Assembly: GCA_947448865.1 (NCBI GenBank)
Contig: CANFOW010000011.1
Coordinates: 1 to 48,164 of the forward strand
Reading direction: 5' to 3'
Source of the DNA: Actinomycetota bacterium
GTDB taxonomy: Bacteria > Actinomycetota > Actinomycetes > S36-B12 > UBA5976
Length of the DNA: 48,164 nucleotides
Positions 18,143 through 27,309 of this stretch are shown piece by piece. Within the stretch, counting starts at the first letter, position 1. Each line of letters begins with the position of its first letter. The position numbers and the translations under genes are program-made. Under the pieces are notes generated by a model. That model did not search any database. It was not told the origin of the DNA and saw nothing but the letters and a program-made list of their open reading frames with translations.

Positions 18143-18906
18143 GCGACGCTGTGGTGTTACTTCATCCATTCCCGTTTGATTCACGCATCTGGGACGAAGT
18201 AGCGTTCTGGATTGAAAAGTCGAATTGGAACGTTGTAACCCCAGACTTTCGCGGCTGTGGTTTACGCACCTTAGGAAACGAACCGCCTTCGCTTGAATTA
18301 CTTGCGCGTGACGTGTGGGATGAACTTGATGAACGAGAGATTGACCAACCGCTCATCATCGGTATTTCACTCGGTGGATACGTTGCCCAAGAAATGCTGC
18401 GGCAACGCCCTCAAGGTGTGCTTGCGCTCGGACTCGTTGATACCAAGGCCAGTGCAGATGACGAGACAGCTAAGTCGAACCGTGAGCGTCTAGCCCTCCA
18501 GATGGAACACCGCGGTGGCCTCGACAACTATGCAACCAATGCGTTGACTTCAATGTTGGGAACTGTGACTCATGACGAACGTCCGGACATCGTCGAACAC
18601 GTGCGTGAATGGATTATGCAAGCTCGACCAGAATCTGTGGCGTGGTTACTCCGAGCGATGGCTGCCCGTCCCGATAGTTTCGATGTCTTGCGCGGATTCG
18701 AAGGACCATCATTGTTACTACGTGGTAGCGATGATCAGGTGAGTTCGCAAGAAGATTTCAATCGCATGCAGGAAGTTTTGCCATACGCCATCTATAAAGA
18801 AATTCCGAATGTTGGTCATTTGCCGCCAATTGAGGCCCCATATGACACTGGGCAAGCCATCCTCGGATGGCTTGCCCAGATCAGACCAGTGTGTTACTTC
18901 GTGTAA
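18139..18906 (+). CDS. Alpha/beta hydrolase, second of a coupled pair
   Basis: This 255-residue protein belongs to a different alpha/beta hydrolase subgroup from its neighbour. It has LLHPFPFDSRIWDEV at the start, a DFRGCG turn, the nucleophile elbow GISLGGYVAQ (Ser about 77), a likely acid in LLLRGSDDQVS, and the histidine in NVGHLPPIEAP. The layout matches 3-oxoadipate enol-lactonase or esterase-like members, but the substrate is unknown. I chose ATG 18139 (ATGA overlap with the previous stop) over an in-frame upstream ATG at 18085 because the family starts right before the first strand. A perfect 15-bp hairpin lies inside the last codons. The end overlaps the convergent gene by 13 bases. 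Confidence 0.85.
   Translation: MSDAVVLLHPFPFDSRIWDEVAFWIEKSNWNVVTPDFRGCGLRTLGNEPPSLELLARDVWDELDEREIDQPLIIGISLGGYVAQEMLRQRPQGVLALGLVDTKASADDETAKSNRERLALQMEHRGGLDNYATNALTSMLGTVTHDERPDIVEHVREWIMQARPESVAWLLRAMAARPDSFDVLRGFEGPSLLLRGSDDQVSSQEDFNRMQEVLPYAIYKEIPNVGHLPPIEAPYDTGQAILGWLAQIRPVCYFV
18848..18879. terminator. Perfect 15-bp inverted repeat inside the hydrolase 3' end
   Basis: CTGGGCAAGCCATCC and GGATGGCTTGCCCAG are exact complements separated by two bases. The repeat ends 27 bases before the hydrolase stop and lies between two convergent genes. Neither strand has a T-tract after it, so it could be a bidirectional U-less terminator or an mRNA 3' stabiliser. Confidence 0.5.
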
Positions 18907-19652
18907 GTTTCGTAAGCGTTCTTCCAGGCAGTGATTGAAACGTCTGCTGCGCTACCAGTGCCGTGGTGGTCACCATACGCAAATGGGTTATCCAAATCGC
19001 GGATGAACAAAAACATGTAAACGTAAACGATGGAAATCGATGCGGGAACAAGTTCTTGAGCAAAACCTTGTGGGAAGTCAACAACAACCATCAAAACCAA
19101 AACCACAGCAATAAGGAATTCCATCAAGGCATAACCAGCCTTGATGTATGACGTATTTCGAATAACTGTGATGCGATCGATTGCGCCGGCGACGCCGTTG
19201 TTCGCGCCGTGGACTTGATTCAGATAAGGAATGGTCATGCCAGATTTTGCGAGCTCAACAACAACTTGATTGATGTCGTCATACTCTGCCCACATTTCGG
19301 CATCAGACTTGCGCCCGTAAAACCACTCATTAATTGTGTGCGCGACAGCTGCTATCCGCGCATGTACCCATGACGAATCTTTATCAATGACTTGGAGTCC
19401 ACGCGTGGCATAAAGTTCGAAACCAAGTAGGCCGCCACCGACTTCTGAAGGTAGGCGCTCCGCTTCGCGATAGTCGCCGATAACACCAGCGAGCATCAAA
19501 CCCATGATGAGCGCAGCTCCTGTAAGGACCGAGCTGGTATCTGAAAACTGCAGAATCTCTGACTTACCTGCGACATTGTGCAGAAGGTAGCGCAGGATCA
19601 GCACGACTATTGCGAGTGGAATGGACTGCAGGAGAATTCGCCACTTGTTCAT
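18894..19652 (-). CDS. Membrane protein resembling bestrophin/DUF4239 proteins
   Basis: The 252-residue product has two hydrophobic segments at the N-terminus (about 8-24 and 41-60), a cytoplasmic middle of about 110 residues, two more near 172-193 and 201-217, and a C-terminal IRDLDNPFAYG. A pair of helices at each end plus a late Asp-Asn-Pro-Phe motif resembles bestrophin-like or DUF4239 membrane proteins. I hold this assignment loosely, and an ion-channel role is not shown. GAAGGA lies nine bases before the ATG. It follows the methylmalonyl-CoA epimerase gene by 20 bases on the same strand and may be co-transcribed. Confidence 0.6.
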   Translation of the reverse strand: MNKWRILLQSIPLAIVVLILRYLLHNVAGKSEILQFSDTSSVLTGAALIMGLMLAGVIGDYREAERLPSEVGGGLLGFELYATRGLQVIDKDSSWVHARIAAVAHTINEWFYGRKSDAEMWAEYDDINQVVVELAKSGMTIPYLNQVHGANNGVAGAIDRITVIRNTSYIKAGYALMEFLIAVVLVLMVVVDFPQGFAQELVPASISIVYVYMFLFIRDLDNPFAYGDHHGTGSAADVSITAWKNAYETYTK

Positions 19653-19672
19653 GGATTTGTGTCCTTCGTGCC

Positions 19673-20107
19673 TTATGCGACGGGTTCAACTAACTCCACG
19701 AGTAGGCCGCCCATGTCGCTGGGATGGATAAAGTTTATCCGAGAACCACCTGTGCCTACACGGGGTTGCTCATAAATAAGACGCATTCCTGCGGCGGTCA
19801 CTTTGTCCATTGCGACAGTGATATCAGTGACGAGAAATGCCATTTGTTGCACGCCTTCACCATTTTTGGCGAGGAACCGGCCAATTGTGGTGTCCTGCGC
19901 CAGCGGAGCGAGCAACTGGATAAAACTGCCCCCGGGCACCGAAACCATGGCTTCATCAACGCCTTGTTCGACATTTGTCTCTCGGTGACTCAGTGTCAGA
20001 CCGAGTGATTCCCACATTGAAATGTCGTGGTCAATATCACGCACAGCTAGGCCAATGTGATCGAAACCAAGCAAGGTCTCGCCTAGGACTTCACGCAACG
20101 CTGTCAT
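19673..20107 (-). CDS. mce: Methylmalonyl-CoA epimerase
   Basis: This VOC-fold metalloenzyme interconverts the (S) and (R) forms of methylmalonyl-CoA, feeding the B12-dependent mutase. The 144-residue protein has [10 protein letters not shown] with ligand His17, a NVEQGV segment with the likely catalytic Glu47, FIQLLAP with Gln64, and the last ligand Glu139 in [10 protein letters not shown]. The motif usually written GxGxHHxA reads GEGVQQMA here, so the third metal ligand position holds a glutamine. I recall the same pair in other actinobacterial homologues. TACTGT lies six bases before the ATG. Cobalamin adenosyltransferase lies in the same window. Confidence 0.9.
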   Translation of the reverse strand: MTALREVLGETLLGFDHIGLAVRDIDHDISMWESLGLTLSHRETNVEQGVDEAMVSVPGGSFIQLLAPLAQDTTIGRFLAKNGEGVQQMAFLVTDITVAMDKVTAAGMRLIYEQPRVGTGGSRINFIHPSDMGGLLVELVEPVA

Positions 20108-20113
20108 AGTGTG

Positions 20114-20119
20114 ACAGTA
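20114..20119 (-). promoter_or_regulatory. Predicted leaderless -10 element for the epimerase gene
   Basis: On the minus strand TACTGT is followed by CACACT and ATG, with no ribosome-binding site. Confidence 0.55.
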
Positions 20120-20170
20120 GGAGATTGCTGGCTAATCGGCAATTCGCATACCGAAAGGACTGCTCTGATC

Positions 20171-21346
20171 ATGGCAATTATTGTTGGCGGTGCCCGAACA
20201 GCTATTGGCAAGTTCATGGGATCCCTTAAGTCAGTCAGTGCTACCGACCTTGGATCAGTTGCTATTGCTGGCGCATTGACCAAGTCAGGTGTGAATGCCT
20301 CGGACGTTGATTACGTCATCATGGGCCAGGTTCTGCAAGCAGGTTCGGGCCAAAACCCTGCGCGCCAAGCAGCACTGGGTGCCGGCATCGGAATGGATGT
20401 TCCTGCTATCACGATCAATAAGTTGTGTTTGTCAGGAATTAACGCAATCGCATTAGCGCATCAAATGATTGAAGCCGGTGAGGCGGATGTTGTTGTTGCG
20501 GGTGGAATGGAAAGCATGTCCAACGTTCCGCACCTGATGATCGGTAGTCGTGAAGGAATGAAGTACGGCGACTGGGTTATGAAGGATTCGCTTGCATTCG
20601 ACGGTTTGTATTGCGCGATAGACAACCTTGGAATGGGTGAGGCAACTGAGCGTTACACAGCAAGTACGCCACTGACTCGCGCTGACCAAGATGAGTTCAG
20701 CGTCTCATCGCATGTGCGTGCGGCTGCTGCAATCGCATCAGGAATTTTTGACGATGAAATTGTCCCGGTCTTGGTTGCGCAACGCAAAGGTGATCCAATC
20801 GCAGTTGTTGTCGATGAAGGTGTCCGCGCTGACACCTCAGTTGAGTCATTGAGCGCTTTGCGTCCGGCATTTTCTAAAGACGGAACAATTACGGCCGGTT
20901 CCTCGTCGCAAATTTCTGACGGAGCGGCAGCAGTCATTGTGATGAGTGCAAAGAAGGCAGCCGAATTAGGTATTCGTGGACTCGCATCTATCGAAGCCCA
21001 CGGCATGGTCGCAGGACCTGATGCGTCGTTACTTGCTCAGCCAGCTCGGGCAATTGCCAAGGCATGTGAAAAGTCTGGGATTTCACCATCTGATCTTGAT
21101 GTGTTGGAAATTAATGAAGCCTTTGCATCAGTTGCGTTAGTGAGCATGCAACAACTAGGCGTTGATCCAGCGCGAGTCAATATCCATGGCGGCGCAGTTG
21201 CAGTTGGGCATCCGATTGGCATGTCCGGTGCGCGCATTGTTCTGCATCTTGCTCTCGAGCTTGCTCGACGAGGTGGCGGAATCGGCGCTGCAGCATTGTG
21301 CGGCGGCGGCGGTCAAGGCGACGCACTCATCATTCGTGCGATTTAG
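20171..21346 (+). CDS. Acetyl-CoA acetyltransferase (thiolase)
   Basis: The enzyme condenses two acetyl-CoA or cleaves 3-oxoacyl-CoA. The 391-residue protein has all thiolase landmarks: the acyl-accepting Cys86 in [19 protein letters not shown], His347 in [16 protein letters not shown], and Cys377 in [11 protein letters not shown]. Length and motifs fit the biosynthetic/degradative acetyl-CoA acetyltransferase group (FadA4 in M. tuberculosis, next to the epimerase there too). I chose ATG 20171, with GAAAGGA ten bases upstream, over the frame start at 20111, whose extra 20 residues are not conserved. It is divergent from the epimerase gene. Confidence 0.94.
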   Translation: MAIIVGGARTAIGKFMGSLKSVSATDLGSVAIAGALTKSGVNASDVDYVIMGQVLQAGSGQNPARQAALGAGIGMDVPAITINKLCLSGINAIALAHQMIEAGEADVVVAGGMESMSNVPHLMIGSREGMKYGDWVMKDSLAFDGLYCAIDNLGMGEATERYTASTPLTRADQDEFSVSSHVRAAAAIASGIFDDEIVPVLVAQRKGDPIAVVVDEGVRADTSVESLSALRPAFSKDGTITAGSSSQISDGAAAVIVMSAKKAAELGIRGLASIEAHGMVAGPDASLLAQPARAIAKACEKSGISPSDLDVLEINEAFASVALVSMQQLGVDPARVNIHGGAVAVGHPIGMSGARIVLHLALELARRGGGIGAAALCGGGGQGDALIIRAI

Positions 21347-21371
21347 CGCTAACGATGCTCAGCTAATCTAG

Positions 21372-22139
21372 CTAGGCAACAGGTGCAGTGCGAAGTGAGA
21401 TTGCATGGTCGATGGCAGATTGGCCACGCAAACTTTCCACTTCGATCGCTGCGCCACCACCGTTGACACCAAAAAGATGTTTGGTCCACAGCAGCCACAG
21501 CACGGCAAGAATGTTGAGAACAAACGCACCAATTTTGAATAATGTAACGGTGTGCATCAGTTCGTAAATTTCATAGGGAATAAACGCACTTGTTGCGACA
21601 ACAGTCAGATATTCGGCCCAGCGCATTTGGTACCACAGTCCGATGCCTTCAGTCAGTTGCACACAACCGTAAGCCACCAGTCCAATAGCAATCAAAACTA
21701 ATGTGTGTGGCGTGGTCTCAACAATCACATTCAAAAGGTGAATGAATTTAGATTGGTTGATGTTCCAGCCGATTTGGTCAGCAAAGGGTTTGAGCAACGG
21801 GATTGATGTTGTCAATCGGTCCTGTAGTGAGTCCTGTGATCCTTGCAACTGATAGACAACAATTCCAAGCACGAGCACGATCAGCCCGCGAATGAATCGT
21901 TCGACAGCAAGAAATCGGATGATGACGCGGTCACGGATTTGATGGTCATGCAGGATTTCGGGGGCTTCACTTGCTGGTCCATGGGCAAACGGTTCACCGG
22001 GAACAAATACCCCGCAACGTAGGCATTTCCAGGCGGTTCCGACGGGTGTTGATACGCGGATTTGCTGCGCCAAATGATCTTCAGCAGGTGAAAAAGTTAC
22101 GTGTCCAGTGCGAGCGCAGGCTCGAGTACTCCAGTCCAT
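21372..22139 (-). CDS. DUF2127-like membrane protein with N-terminal zinc-ribbon motif
   Basis: The 255-residue product has a soluble N-terminal segment with Cys8, His13 and WKCLRCGVFVPG (a CxxC near residue 39), which could form a small zinc site. Several transmembrane helices follow (about 76-96, 146-165, 176-195, 200-220) with the late LTEGIGLWYQMRWAEYLTVVATSAFIPYE region. That region, with its Gly-Leu-Trp and Arg-Trp-Ala-Glu pattern, is what I associate with DUF2127. The function is unknown. It starts back-to-back with the thioredoxin/TPR gene, and only 33 bases lie between the two start codons. Confidence 0.75.
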   Translation of the reverse strand: MDWSTRACARTGHVTFSPAEDHLAQQIRVSTPVGTAWKCLRCGVFVPGEPFAHGPASEAPEILHDHQIRDRVIIRFLAVERFIRGLIVLVLGIVVYQLQGSQDSLQDRLTTSIPLLKPFADQIGWNINQSKFIHLLNVIVETTPHTLVLIAIGLVAYGCVQLTEGIGLWYQMRWAEYLTVVATSAFIPYEIYELMHTVTLFKIGAFVLNILAVLWLLWTKHLFGVNGGGAAIEVESLRGQSAIDHAISLRTAPVA

Positions 22140-22146
22140 ACCCAGC

Positions 22147-22152
22147 AGTCTA
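22147..22152 (-). promoter_or_regulatory. Candidate -10 element for the DUF2127-like gene
   Basis: TAGACT on the minus strand lies seven bases before the ATG. It is packed against the plus-strand element at 22161 in the same 33-base gap. Confidence 0.45.
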
Positions 22153-22160
22153 CGGTGAGG

Positions 22161-22166
22161 CAGAAT
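22161..22166 (+). promoter_or_regulatory. Candidate leaderless -10 element for the thioredoxin/TPR gene
   Basis: CAGAAT is followed by six bases and the GTG at 22173. This spacing supports that GTG as the true start. Confidence 0.45.
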
Positions 22167-22172
22167 AGAGCC

Positions 22173-23069
22173 GTGTCACAGATGAATTTACAAGGAGCGA
22201 TTGACCTCGGCGCATTAGCTAAGGCTCGCGAGGTTCAACAACAACGAGCCCAAAATCCGAAAGTGGATTACGTACTTGATGTAGTAACAGCCAACTTTGA
22301 AGTTGATGTTTTGCAACGCTCGCTGACTGTCCCTGTTGTGGTGCAATTGTGGTCGCCTCGTAGCGCAAAGTGCAACGCGCTCACTCCTGTACTTGAGAAA
22401 GTTGCGCTGGAATTCCAGGGAAAATTTATTTTGGCTCGCGTTAATGTTGACACTGATCCACAAATCGCCCAGGCATTTCAAGCCCAGACCGTACCCATGG
22501 TGTTCGCGTTTGTTGCATCGCAGCCACTTGGACTTTTCCAAGACGTCATCACGGATGTCCAATTTCGCGCGGTTGTTAATCAGGTACTTGAAGCAGCAAA
22601 TGCAGCCGGATTGGTCGCAGAAACTTCTGAAGAAAACGACACACCTCGTGAACCTGAAGATCCAAGCGATCCACGCTTTGATGCCGCCGAGGCTGCTTTA
22701 GAACTCGGTGATTGGGATACCGCGATTTCTGAATACAAAAATATTCTGAAAGCCACACCGAACGATGCCATAGCAAAAATTGCCGTACTCAATGTTGAGT
22801 TGATGAAGCGCACAGACGGCATGGACTTCGACGTAGTTCTCGCAAGCACGCAAACGGATCTTGACACCCAATTAGCGATGGCTGATGCACTGTTCATTCT
22901 GAATGATTATGAAACTGCGTTTGCACAATTAATTAACCTCATTCGGGAAACAGGCGGCGAAGAACGAAATCTCGTGCGTGAACGGTTGCTCAACTTCTTT
23001 GAGATTGTGGGTCCAGCTGATCCTGCAGTTGTTAAAGGTCGAGTCGCATTGAGTAACGCACTGTATTAG
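22173..23069 (+). CDS. Thioredoxin-fold/TPR co-chaperone of the CnoX (YbbN) type
   Basis: The 298-residue protein joins a thioredoxin-like domain (about 32-145) to an acidic linker and a C-terminal TPR-like helical region (about 165-290, with RFDAAEAALELGDWDTAISEYK as first repeat). The active-site stretch reads WSPRSAKCNAL. The first catalytic cysteine is replaced by Ser64 and only Cys67 remains, so it is not a dithiol reductase. E. coli CnoX has the same SxxC type and acts as a holdase protecting proteins from over-oxidation before handing them to chaperones. I chose GTG 22173 because of the promoter spacing; ATG 22182 is an alternative. Confidence 0.85.
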   Translation: MSQMNLQGAIDLGALAKAREVQQQRAQNPKVDYVLDVVTANFEVDVLQRSLTVPVVVQLWSPRSAKCNALTPVLEKVALEFQGKFILARVNVDTDPQIAQAFQAQTVPMVFAFVASQPLGLFQDVITDVQFRAVVNQVLEAANAAGLVAETSEENDTPREPEDPSDPRFDAAEAALELGDWDTAISEYKNILKATPNDAIAKIAVLNVELMKRTDGMDFDVVLASTQTDLDTQLAMADALFILNDYETAFAQLINLIRETGGEERNLVRERLLNFFEIVGPADPAVVKGRVALSNALY

Positions 23070-23088
23070 CCGCGTCTGCGGATGCCTC

Positions 23089-23145
23089 GCGAATCGTTAC
23101 GACACTAGACGCGTTACGATAAGCGAATCGTTACGACAAGCGAAG
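23089..23145. repeat. 17-bp tandem repeat at the 3' end of glgB
   Basis: CGTTACGA occurs at 23095, 23112 and 23129, exactly 17 bases apart. Units two and three (CGTTACGAtAAGCGAAt and CGTTACGAcAAGCGAAg) differ at two positions, unit one is more diverged, and GCGAAT before it is a partial copy. The last unit includes the glgB stop codon. A 7-bp inverted repeat, CGCGTCT (23071) and AGACGCG (23107), overlaps the region, which lies between two convergent genes. Confidence 0.75.
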
Positions 23146-25278
23146 CCAAATCGTGGCAAGTGGTGGCAGGGTGAGTTGTGTCCACGCTGGCATTCCATGT
23201 GAATCGCCAGAATGTGCAATGACACTTCCGAAGTTTCCTTGACCTGAACCGCCAAATTCTTGCGCATCAGTATTCAAAACCTCAGTCCATGTTCCAGGCT
23301 GTGGCATTCCTATTTGGTAATTTTCACGCACAACAGGCGAAAAGTTTGTGACGGATACCAATGCATGTCCTTGATGGTCATAGCGCGCCCAGGCGAACAC
23401 GTTGCCTTCTGCATCACCACCCACAATCCATTGGAATCCAGCTGGATCGTTATCGCGTTCCCACAGTGCATTCGTGTTTTGGTAGACCTCATTCAGCGCT
23501 TTCACGCTGCGAGCTACGCCGTGATGACCTGGTTGATCAAGAATCCACCAATCCAGTCCATGAGTCTCGGACCATTCTGCAGGCTGGGCGAATTCGCTTC
23601 CCATAAAAATAAGTTTCTTTCCTGGATGTGCCCACATGTATGCCAAGTAGGCACGTAAGTTCGCAAGCTTCTGCCACGTATCGCCTGGCATTCTTCCAAG
23701 GAGCGAACCCTTGCCATGCACAACTTCATCGTGGCTAATGGGCAAAACATAGTTTTCGCTCCATGCGTACATCAACGGGAAAGTCATTTCATTGTGGTGA
23801 TACTTGCGATGAACCGGCTCATGTTTGACGTAGGACAACGTGTCGTGCATCCAACCCATGTTCCACTTCATTCCGAAACCGAGGCCATTTTCGCTCGTTG
23901 GTTTTGAGACACCTGGCCACGCCGTTGATTCTTCGGCGATGGTCATCACTCCAGGAACTCGGCCATACACAGTGGCATTCATTTCTTGAAGAAACTTCAC
24001 TGCGTCTAAGTTTTCACGACCACCAAATTCATTCGGGAGCCACTGGCCGTCTTCGCGGGAGTAATCCAAATACAACATCGAAGCCACAGCATCAACGCGT
24101 AAGCCATCAATGTGAAACTCCTCGAGCATGTACAGCGCATTCGCAACAAGGAAATTGCGAACCTCGCGACGGCCGAAGTCAAAAACTAATGTTCCCCAAT
24201 CTGGATGTTCGCCGCGTCGCGGATCTGCATGTTCATAGAGAGGCGACCCATCAAACTGAGCAAGTGCCCATTCGTCTTTAGGGAAGTGCGCAGGAACCCA
24301 ATCCACAATCACGCCAATACCGGCTTGATGAAACGCATCGATGAGAAAACGAAATTCATCTGGATTGCCGAACCGCGATGTGGGTGCGTAGTACGAGGTG
24401 ACTTGATATCCCCATGATGGTGAATAGGGATGTTCTGCAATAGGCATGAGCTCAACATGGGTGAATCCGTGTTCAACAACGTAGGCCACAAGCTCGTGTG
24501 CTAGCTCGTTATATGTCTTCTCTTGGCGCCACGACCCAAGATGCACTTCATAGGTGGACATCGCACGATTATGTTGGTCGCGTTCTGCACGTTGCGTCAT
24601 CCAGGCGTCATCACGCCACTGGTAGGTCGAGTCAAAAACTATCGATGCAGTCTCGGGTGGCACTTGCGTGGCAAATGCCATCGGATCTGCTTTACTTCGC
24701 CATTGACCATCTCGACCTAAAATACTGAACTTGTATTTAGTTCCCGCGGCAATAAGCGGTACGAATAGTTCCCATACGCCACTGCTACCCATAGAGCGCA
24801 TGGGATGCCCAATGCCATCCCAATGATTGAAGTCACCTATGACACGAATACCTTGTGCGTTCGGTGCCCACACGGCAAATGAAATACCTGACACACCATC
24901 CATTGTGCGCACATGAGTACCAAGCACCGTCCACAACTTTTCGTGACGACCTTCGCCAATCAGATACAGATCCGTTTCGCCAAGCGTTGGCAAGAACCGG
25001 TAAGCATCATCAGCCGGAATTGCGCCCGTCCCATAGTCGACGTTTAAGGAGTACGTTGCGTCATTAGCCGAGGGAAGTTCAACGACCCACACACCACGAT
25101 GCTCGTGGGTTGTCGGGTAGACAACGCCGTCGATTACAACATCAACGCTGGTCGCCCATGGACGCAAAATGCGCACCGTCGTTGTTGCACCATCTGTGTG
25201 TGCGCCAAGGACACCATGCGGGTTGTGATGCCAACCATCAACAATCCGGTCAAGCTCGCTGGTGTCAATGTGGATCAT
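23131..25278 (-). CDS. glgB: 1,4-alpha-glucan branching enzyme
   Basis: GlgB makes alpha-1,6 branches in glycogen-like glucan. The 715-residue GH13 protein has an N-terminal beta-sandwich, a CBM48 domain (about 120-215) and the TIM barrel. Catalytic residues are Asp396 (GLRVDAVAS), Glu449 (IAEEST) and Asp517 ([12 protein letters not shown]), with the same spacing as E. coli Asp405, Glu458 and Asp526. The end carries the usual C-terminal beta domain. Its ATG shares one base with the glgE stop (TAATG), so translation is coupled. The 3' end lies inside a 17-bp tandem repeat. Confidence 0.97.
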   Translation of the reverse strand: MIHIDTSELDRIVDGWHHNPHGVLGAHTDGATTTVRILRPWATSVDVVIDGVVYPTTHEHRGVWVVELPSANDATYSLNVDYGTGAIPADDAYRFLPTLGETDLYLIGEGRHEKLWTVLGTHVRTMDGVSGISFAVWAPNAQGIRVIGDFNHWDGIGHPMRSMGSSGVWELFVPLIAAGTKYKFSILGRDGQWRSKADPMAFATQVPPETASIVFDSTYQWRDDAWMTQRAERDQHNRAMSTYEVHLGSWRQEKTYNELAHELVAYVVEHGFTHVELMPIAEHPYSPSWGYQVTSYYAPTSRFGNPDEFRFLIDAFHQAGIGVIVDWVPAHFPKDEWALAQFDGSPLYEHADPRRGEHPDWGTLVFDFGRREVRNFLVANALYMLEEFHIDGLRVDAVASMLYLDYSREDGQWLPNEFGGRENLDAVKFLQEMNATVYGRVPGVMTIAEESTAWPGVSKPTSENGLGFGMKWNMGWMHDTLSYVKHEPVHRKYHHNEMTFPLMYAWSENYVLPISHDEVVHGKGSLLGRMPGDTWQKLANLRAYLAYMWAHPGKKLIFMGSEFAQPAEWSETHGLDWWILDQPGHHGVARSVKALNEVYQNTNALWERDNDPAGFQWIVGGDAEGNVFAWARYDHQGHALVSVTNFSPVVRENYQIGMPQPGTWTEVLNTDAQEFGGSGQGNFGSVIAHSGDSHGMPAWTQLTLPPLATIWLRLS

Positions 25279-27263
25279 TACTTTCCTTTACGAATCGTAA
25301 ATACATAGCCACATGCACCGTGTGGATCAAGTGTGAAGTGGTTGTGTTCGTGCAAAGTGAACGGCTTTCCAGAAAGTTCATCCTTGACTGTGATCGCTTC
25401 ATGCCAGTCAAAACCTAAAGCGGGCATATCGAGATGTACACCGCCGTCACGAGGTATTGCGGGGTCAACTGTGACAAGCACAATAACGAGGTCATCGCCA
25501 GATCGTTTCGAGTAGCAGACCATGGCGTCTGAGTCGGTGCGATGGAACGTAATGTTTCGAAGTTGCTGCAATGCTGGGTGAGCATTGCGCAGCGCGTTGA
25601 GCTTCGTAATAAACGGCGCCAATGTCGCACCCTTTTTAGCTGCCGTGTCCCAATCGCGTGGACGGTATTCGTATTTTTCTGAATCAAGATATTCTTCGGC
25701 GCCAGCACGAATCGCAACGTATTCAAACAATTCAAAACCTGCGTACACACCCCATGTTGGGCTTAGGGTCGCACCGAGTAATGCACGTATCGCAAAAGCA
25801 TTCGGTCCACCTAGTTGGAGATACTCCGGCAAAATGTCGGGCGTATTCACAAAGAAGTTTGGACGGAAATATGCAGATGCCTCTTTTGATAAAAACGTGA
25901 GGTACTCTTCGATTTCCCATTTTGAATTACGCCATGTGAAGTATGTGTAACTTTGTTGGAATCCAACTTCGGCTAGCGCACGTGTCATCGCGGGGCGTGT
26001 GAATGCCTCTGCGAGAAAAAAGACATCTGGATCCGTTACGTTGATTCCTGCAATCAGCCTTTCCCAAAAAGCAACAGGCTTGGTATGTGGGTTGTCGACT
26101 CGGAAAATCCGAACTCCAAGTGCCATCCAGTGACGCACGATGCGATCGACTTCGGAGAAAATTCCTTCAGGATCGTTATCGAAATTAATGGGATAGATAT
26201 CCTGATATTTCTTTGGAGGATTTTCGGCGTATGCGATTGTTCCATCAGCTCGCGTTGTGAACCATTCAGGATGTGTTGTCACCCATGGATGATCCGGGCT
26301 AGCTTGGAGGGCGAGGTCCATCGCAATTTCAATTCCCAGTTTGTTCGCTTCTTTCACAAACGAAACAAAATCTTTTTCGGTCCCAAGGTCCGGATGAATC
26401 GCATCATGACCACCATCGGCTGAACCGATTGCCCAAGGCGAACCTGGGTCATGCGGTCCTGGCGTCATCGTGTTGTTCGGACCTTTTCGAAATGCCTTGC
26501 CGATGGGATGAATGGGCGGCAAATATAAAACGTCGAAACCCATATCGGCCACGGCAGGAAGACGCTTAGTTGCCGTCTTGAAAGTACCGCTCTTCCAAGA
26601 TCCGTCCTTGTTCTTCACGGCGCCTTCAGAGCGTGGGAAGAACTCGTACCACGAGCCAAACAAAGCGCGTGTGCGTTCAACCTTGACTGGGTAAGGACCA
26701 TAGGTGCTTGTGAGCTCACGAATTGTGTTGCGAAGAAGAGCGTCCTGGACGGTTTGCGCTTCAACTCGTTCGAGACGATGACCCGGATCTAACTTGTCGT
26801 TCAGTATGTCTTTCTTTAATGCAGCAAAGAGTGCTCTATCTTGCGGACTCGCAGTTAACGACGCAGCATCGAGCAATAGTGCACCTTCGGCGAACTCCAA
26901 TTCTTGGTCAACACCAGCCGGAATCTTGACATGCACGTGATGTAACCAAGTGCCGATGACATCGCTCCATGCTTCAATCCGAAAGCTCCACGAACCGATT
27001 GTTGGAAAAACGACATCGGCTTCAAATCGATCCGTACCTTGACCTACTTGCTTCATGCGAATACGTGCAGAATCAACGCCAAGTGGGTCAATGAGAACGA
27101 CTTCCGCGGCCACTTCATCGTGACCCTCGCGAAATACGGTTGCAGATACCGTGATTGTTTCGTCAACTACCGCCTTGGCCAGACGGGTACCACCGCACAC
27201 AACAGGTGCGATGTCGAGAACCGGAATTCGGCCTATCGAGCTAGAGAAAGATTTATGCGCCAC
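25278..27263 (-). CDS. glgE: Alpha-1,4-glucan:maltose-1-phosphate maltosyltransferase
   Basis: GlgE extends alpha-1,4-glucan with maltosyl units from maltose-1-phosphate, the actinobacterial route to glycogen. The 661-residue GH13_3 protein starts near the family N-terminal motif [12 protein letters not shown]. It carries the nucleophile Asp390 ([10 protein letters not shown]) and the acid/base Glu419 (FLAEAFTRP), 29 residues apart as in the Streptomyces enzyme. The [12 protein letters not shown] loop of the donor site is present. It starts with GTG, and a TACGGT element six bases upstream may be an internal leaderless promoter in the glgX-glgE-glgB operon. treS and pep2, often next to glgE in Streptomyces, are not here. 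Confidence 0.97.
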   Translation of the reverse strand: MAHKSFSSSIGRIPVLDIAPVVCGGTRLAKAVVDETITVSATVFREGHDEVAAEVVLIDPLGVDSARIRMKQVGQGTDRFEADVVFPTIGSWSFRIEAWSDVIGTWLHHVHVKIPAGVDQELEFAEGALLLDAASLTASPQDRALFAALKKDILNDKLDPGHRLERVEAQTVQDALLRNTIRELTSTYGPYPVKVERTRALFGSWYEFFPRSEGAVKNKDGSWKSGTFKTATKRLPAVADMGFDVLYLPPIHPIGKAFRKGPNNTMTPGPHDPGSPWAIGSADGGHDAIHPDLGTEKDFVSFVKEANKLGIEIAMDLALQASPDHPWVTTHPEWFTTRADGTIAYAENPPKKYQDIYPINFDNDPEGIFSEVDRIVRHWMALGVRIFRVDNPHTKPVAFWERLIAGINVTDPDVFFLAEAFTRPAMTRALAEVGFQQSYTYFTWRNSKWEIEEYLTFLSKEASAYFRPNFFVNTPDILPEYLQLGGPNAFAIRALLGATLSPTWGVYAGFELFEYVAIRAGAEEYLDSEKYEYRPRDWDTAAKKGATLAPFITKLNALRNAHPALQQLRNITFHRTDSDAMVCYSKRSGDDLVIVLVTVDPAIPRDGGVHLDMPALGFDWHEAITVKDELSGKPFTLHEHNHFTLDPHGACGYVFTIRKGK

Positions 27264-27269
27264 GGTTCA

Positions 27270-27275
27270 ACCGTA
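27270..27275 (-). promoter_or_regulatory. Predicted leaderless -10 element for glgE
   Basis: On the minus strand TACGGT is followed by TGAACC and GTG. A TTGAACC sequence is repeated 14 bases upstream of that spacer copy. Confidence 0.45.
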
Positions 27276-27309
27276 TCGGTTCAACGATTATGTAATTACT
27301 GTAATGACG

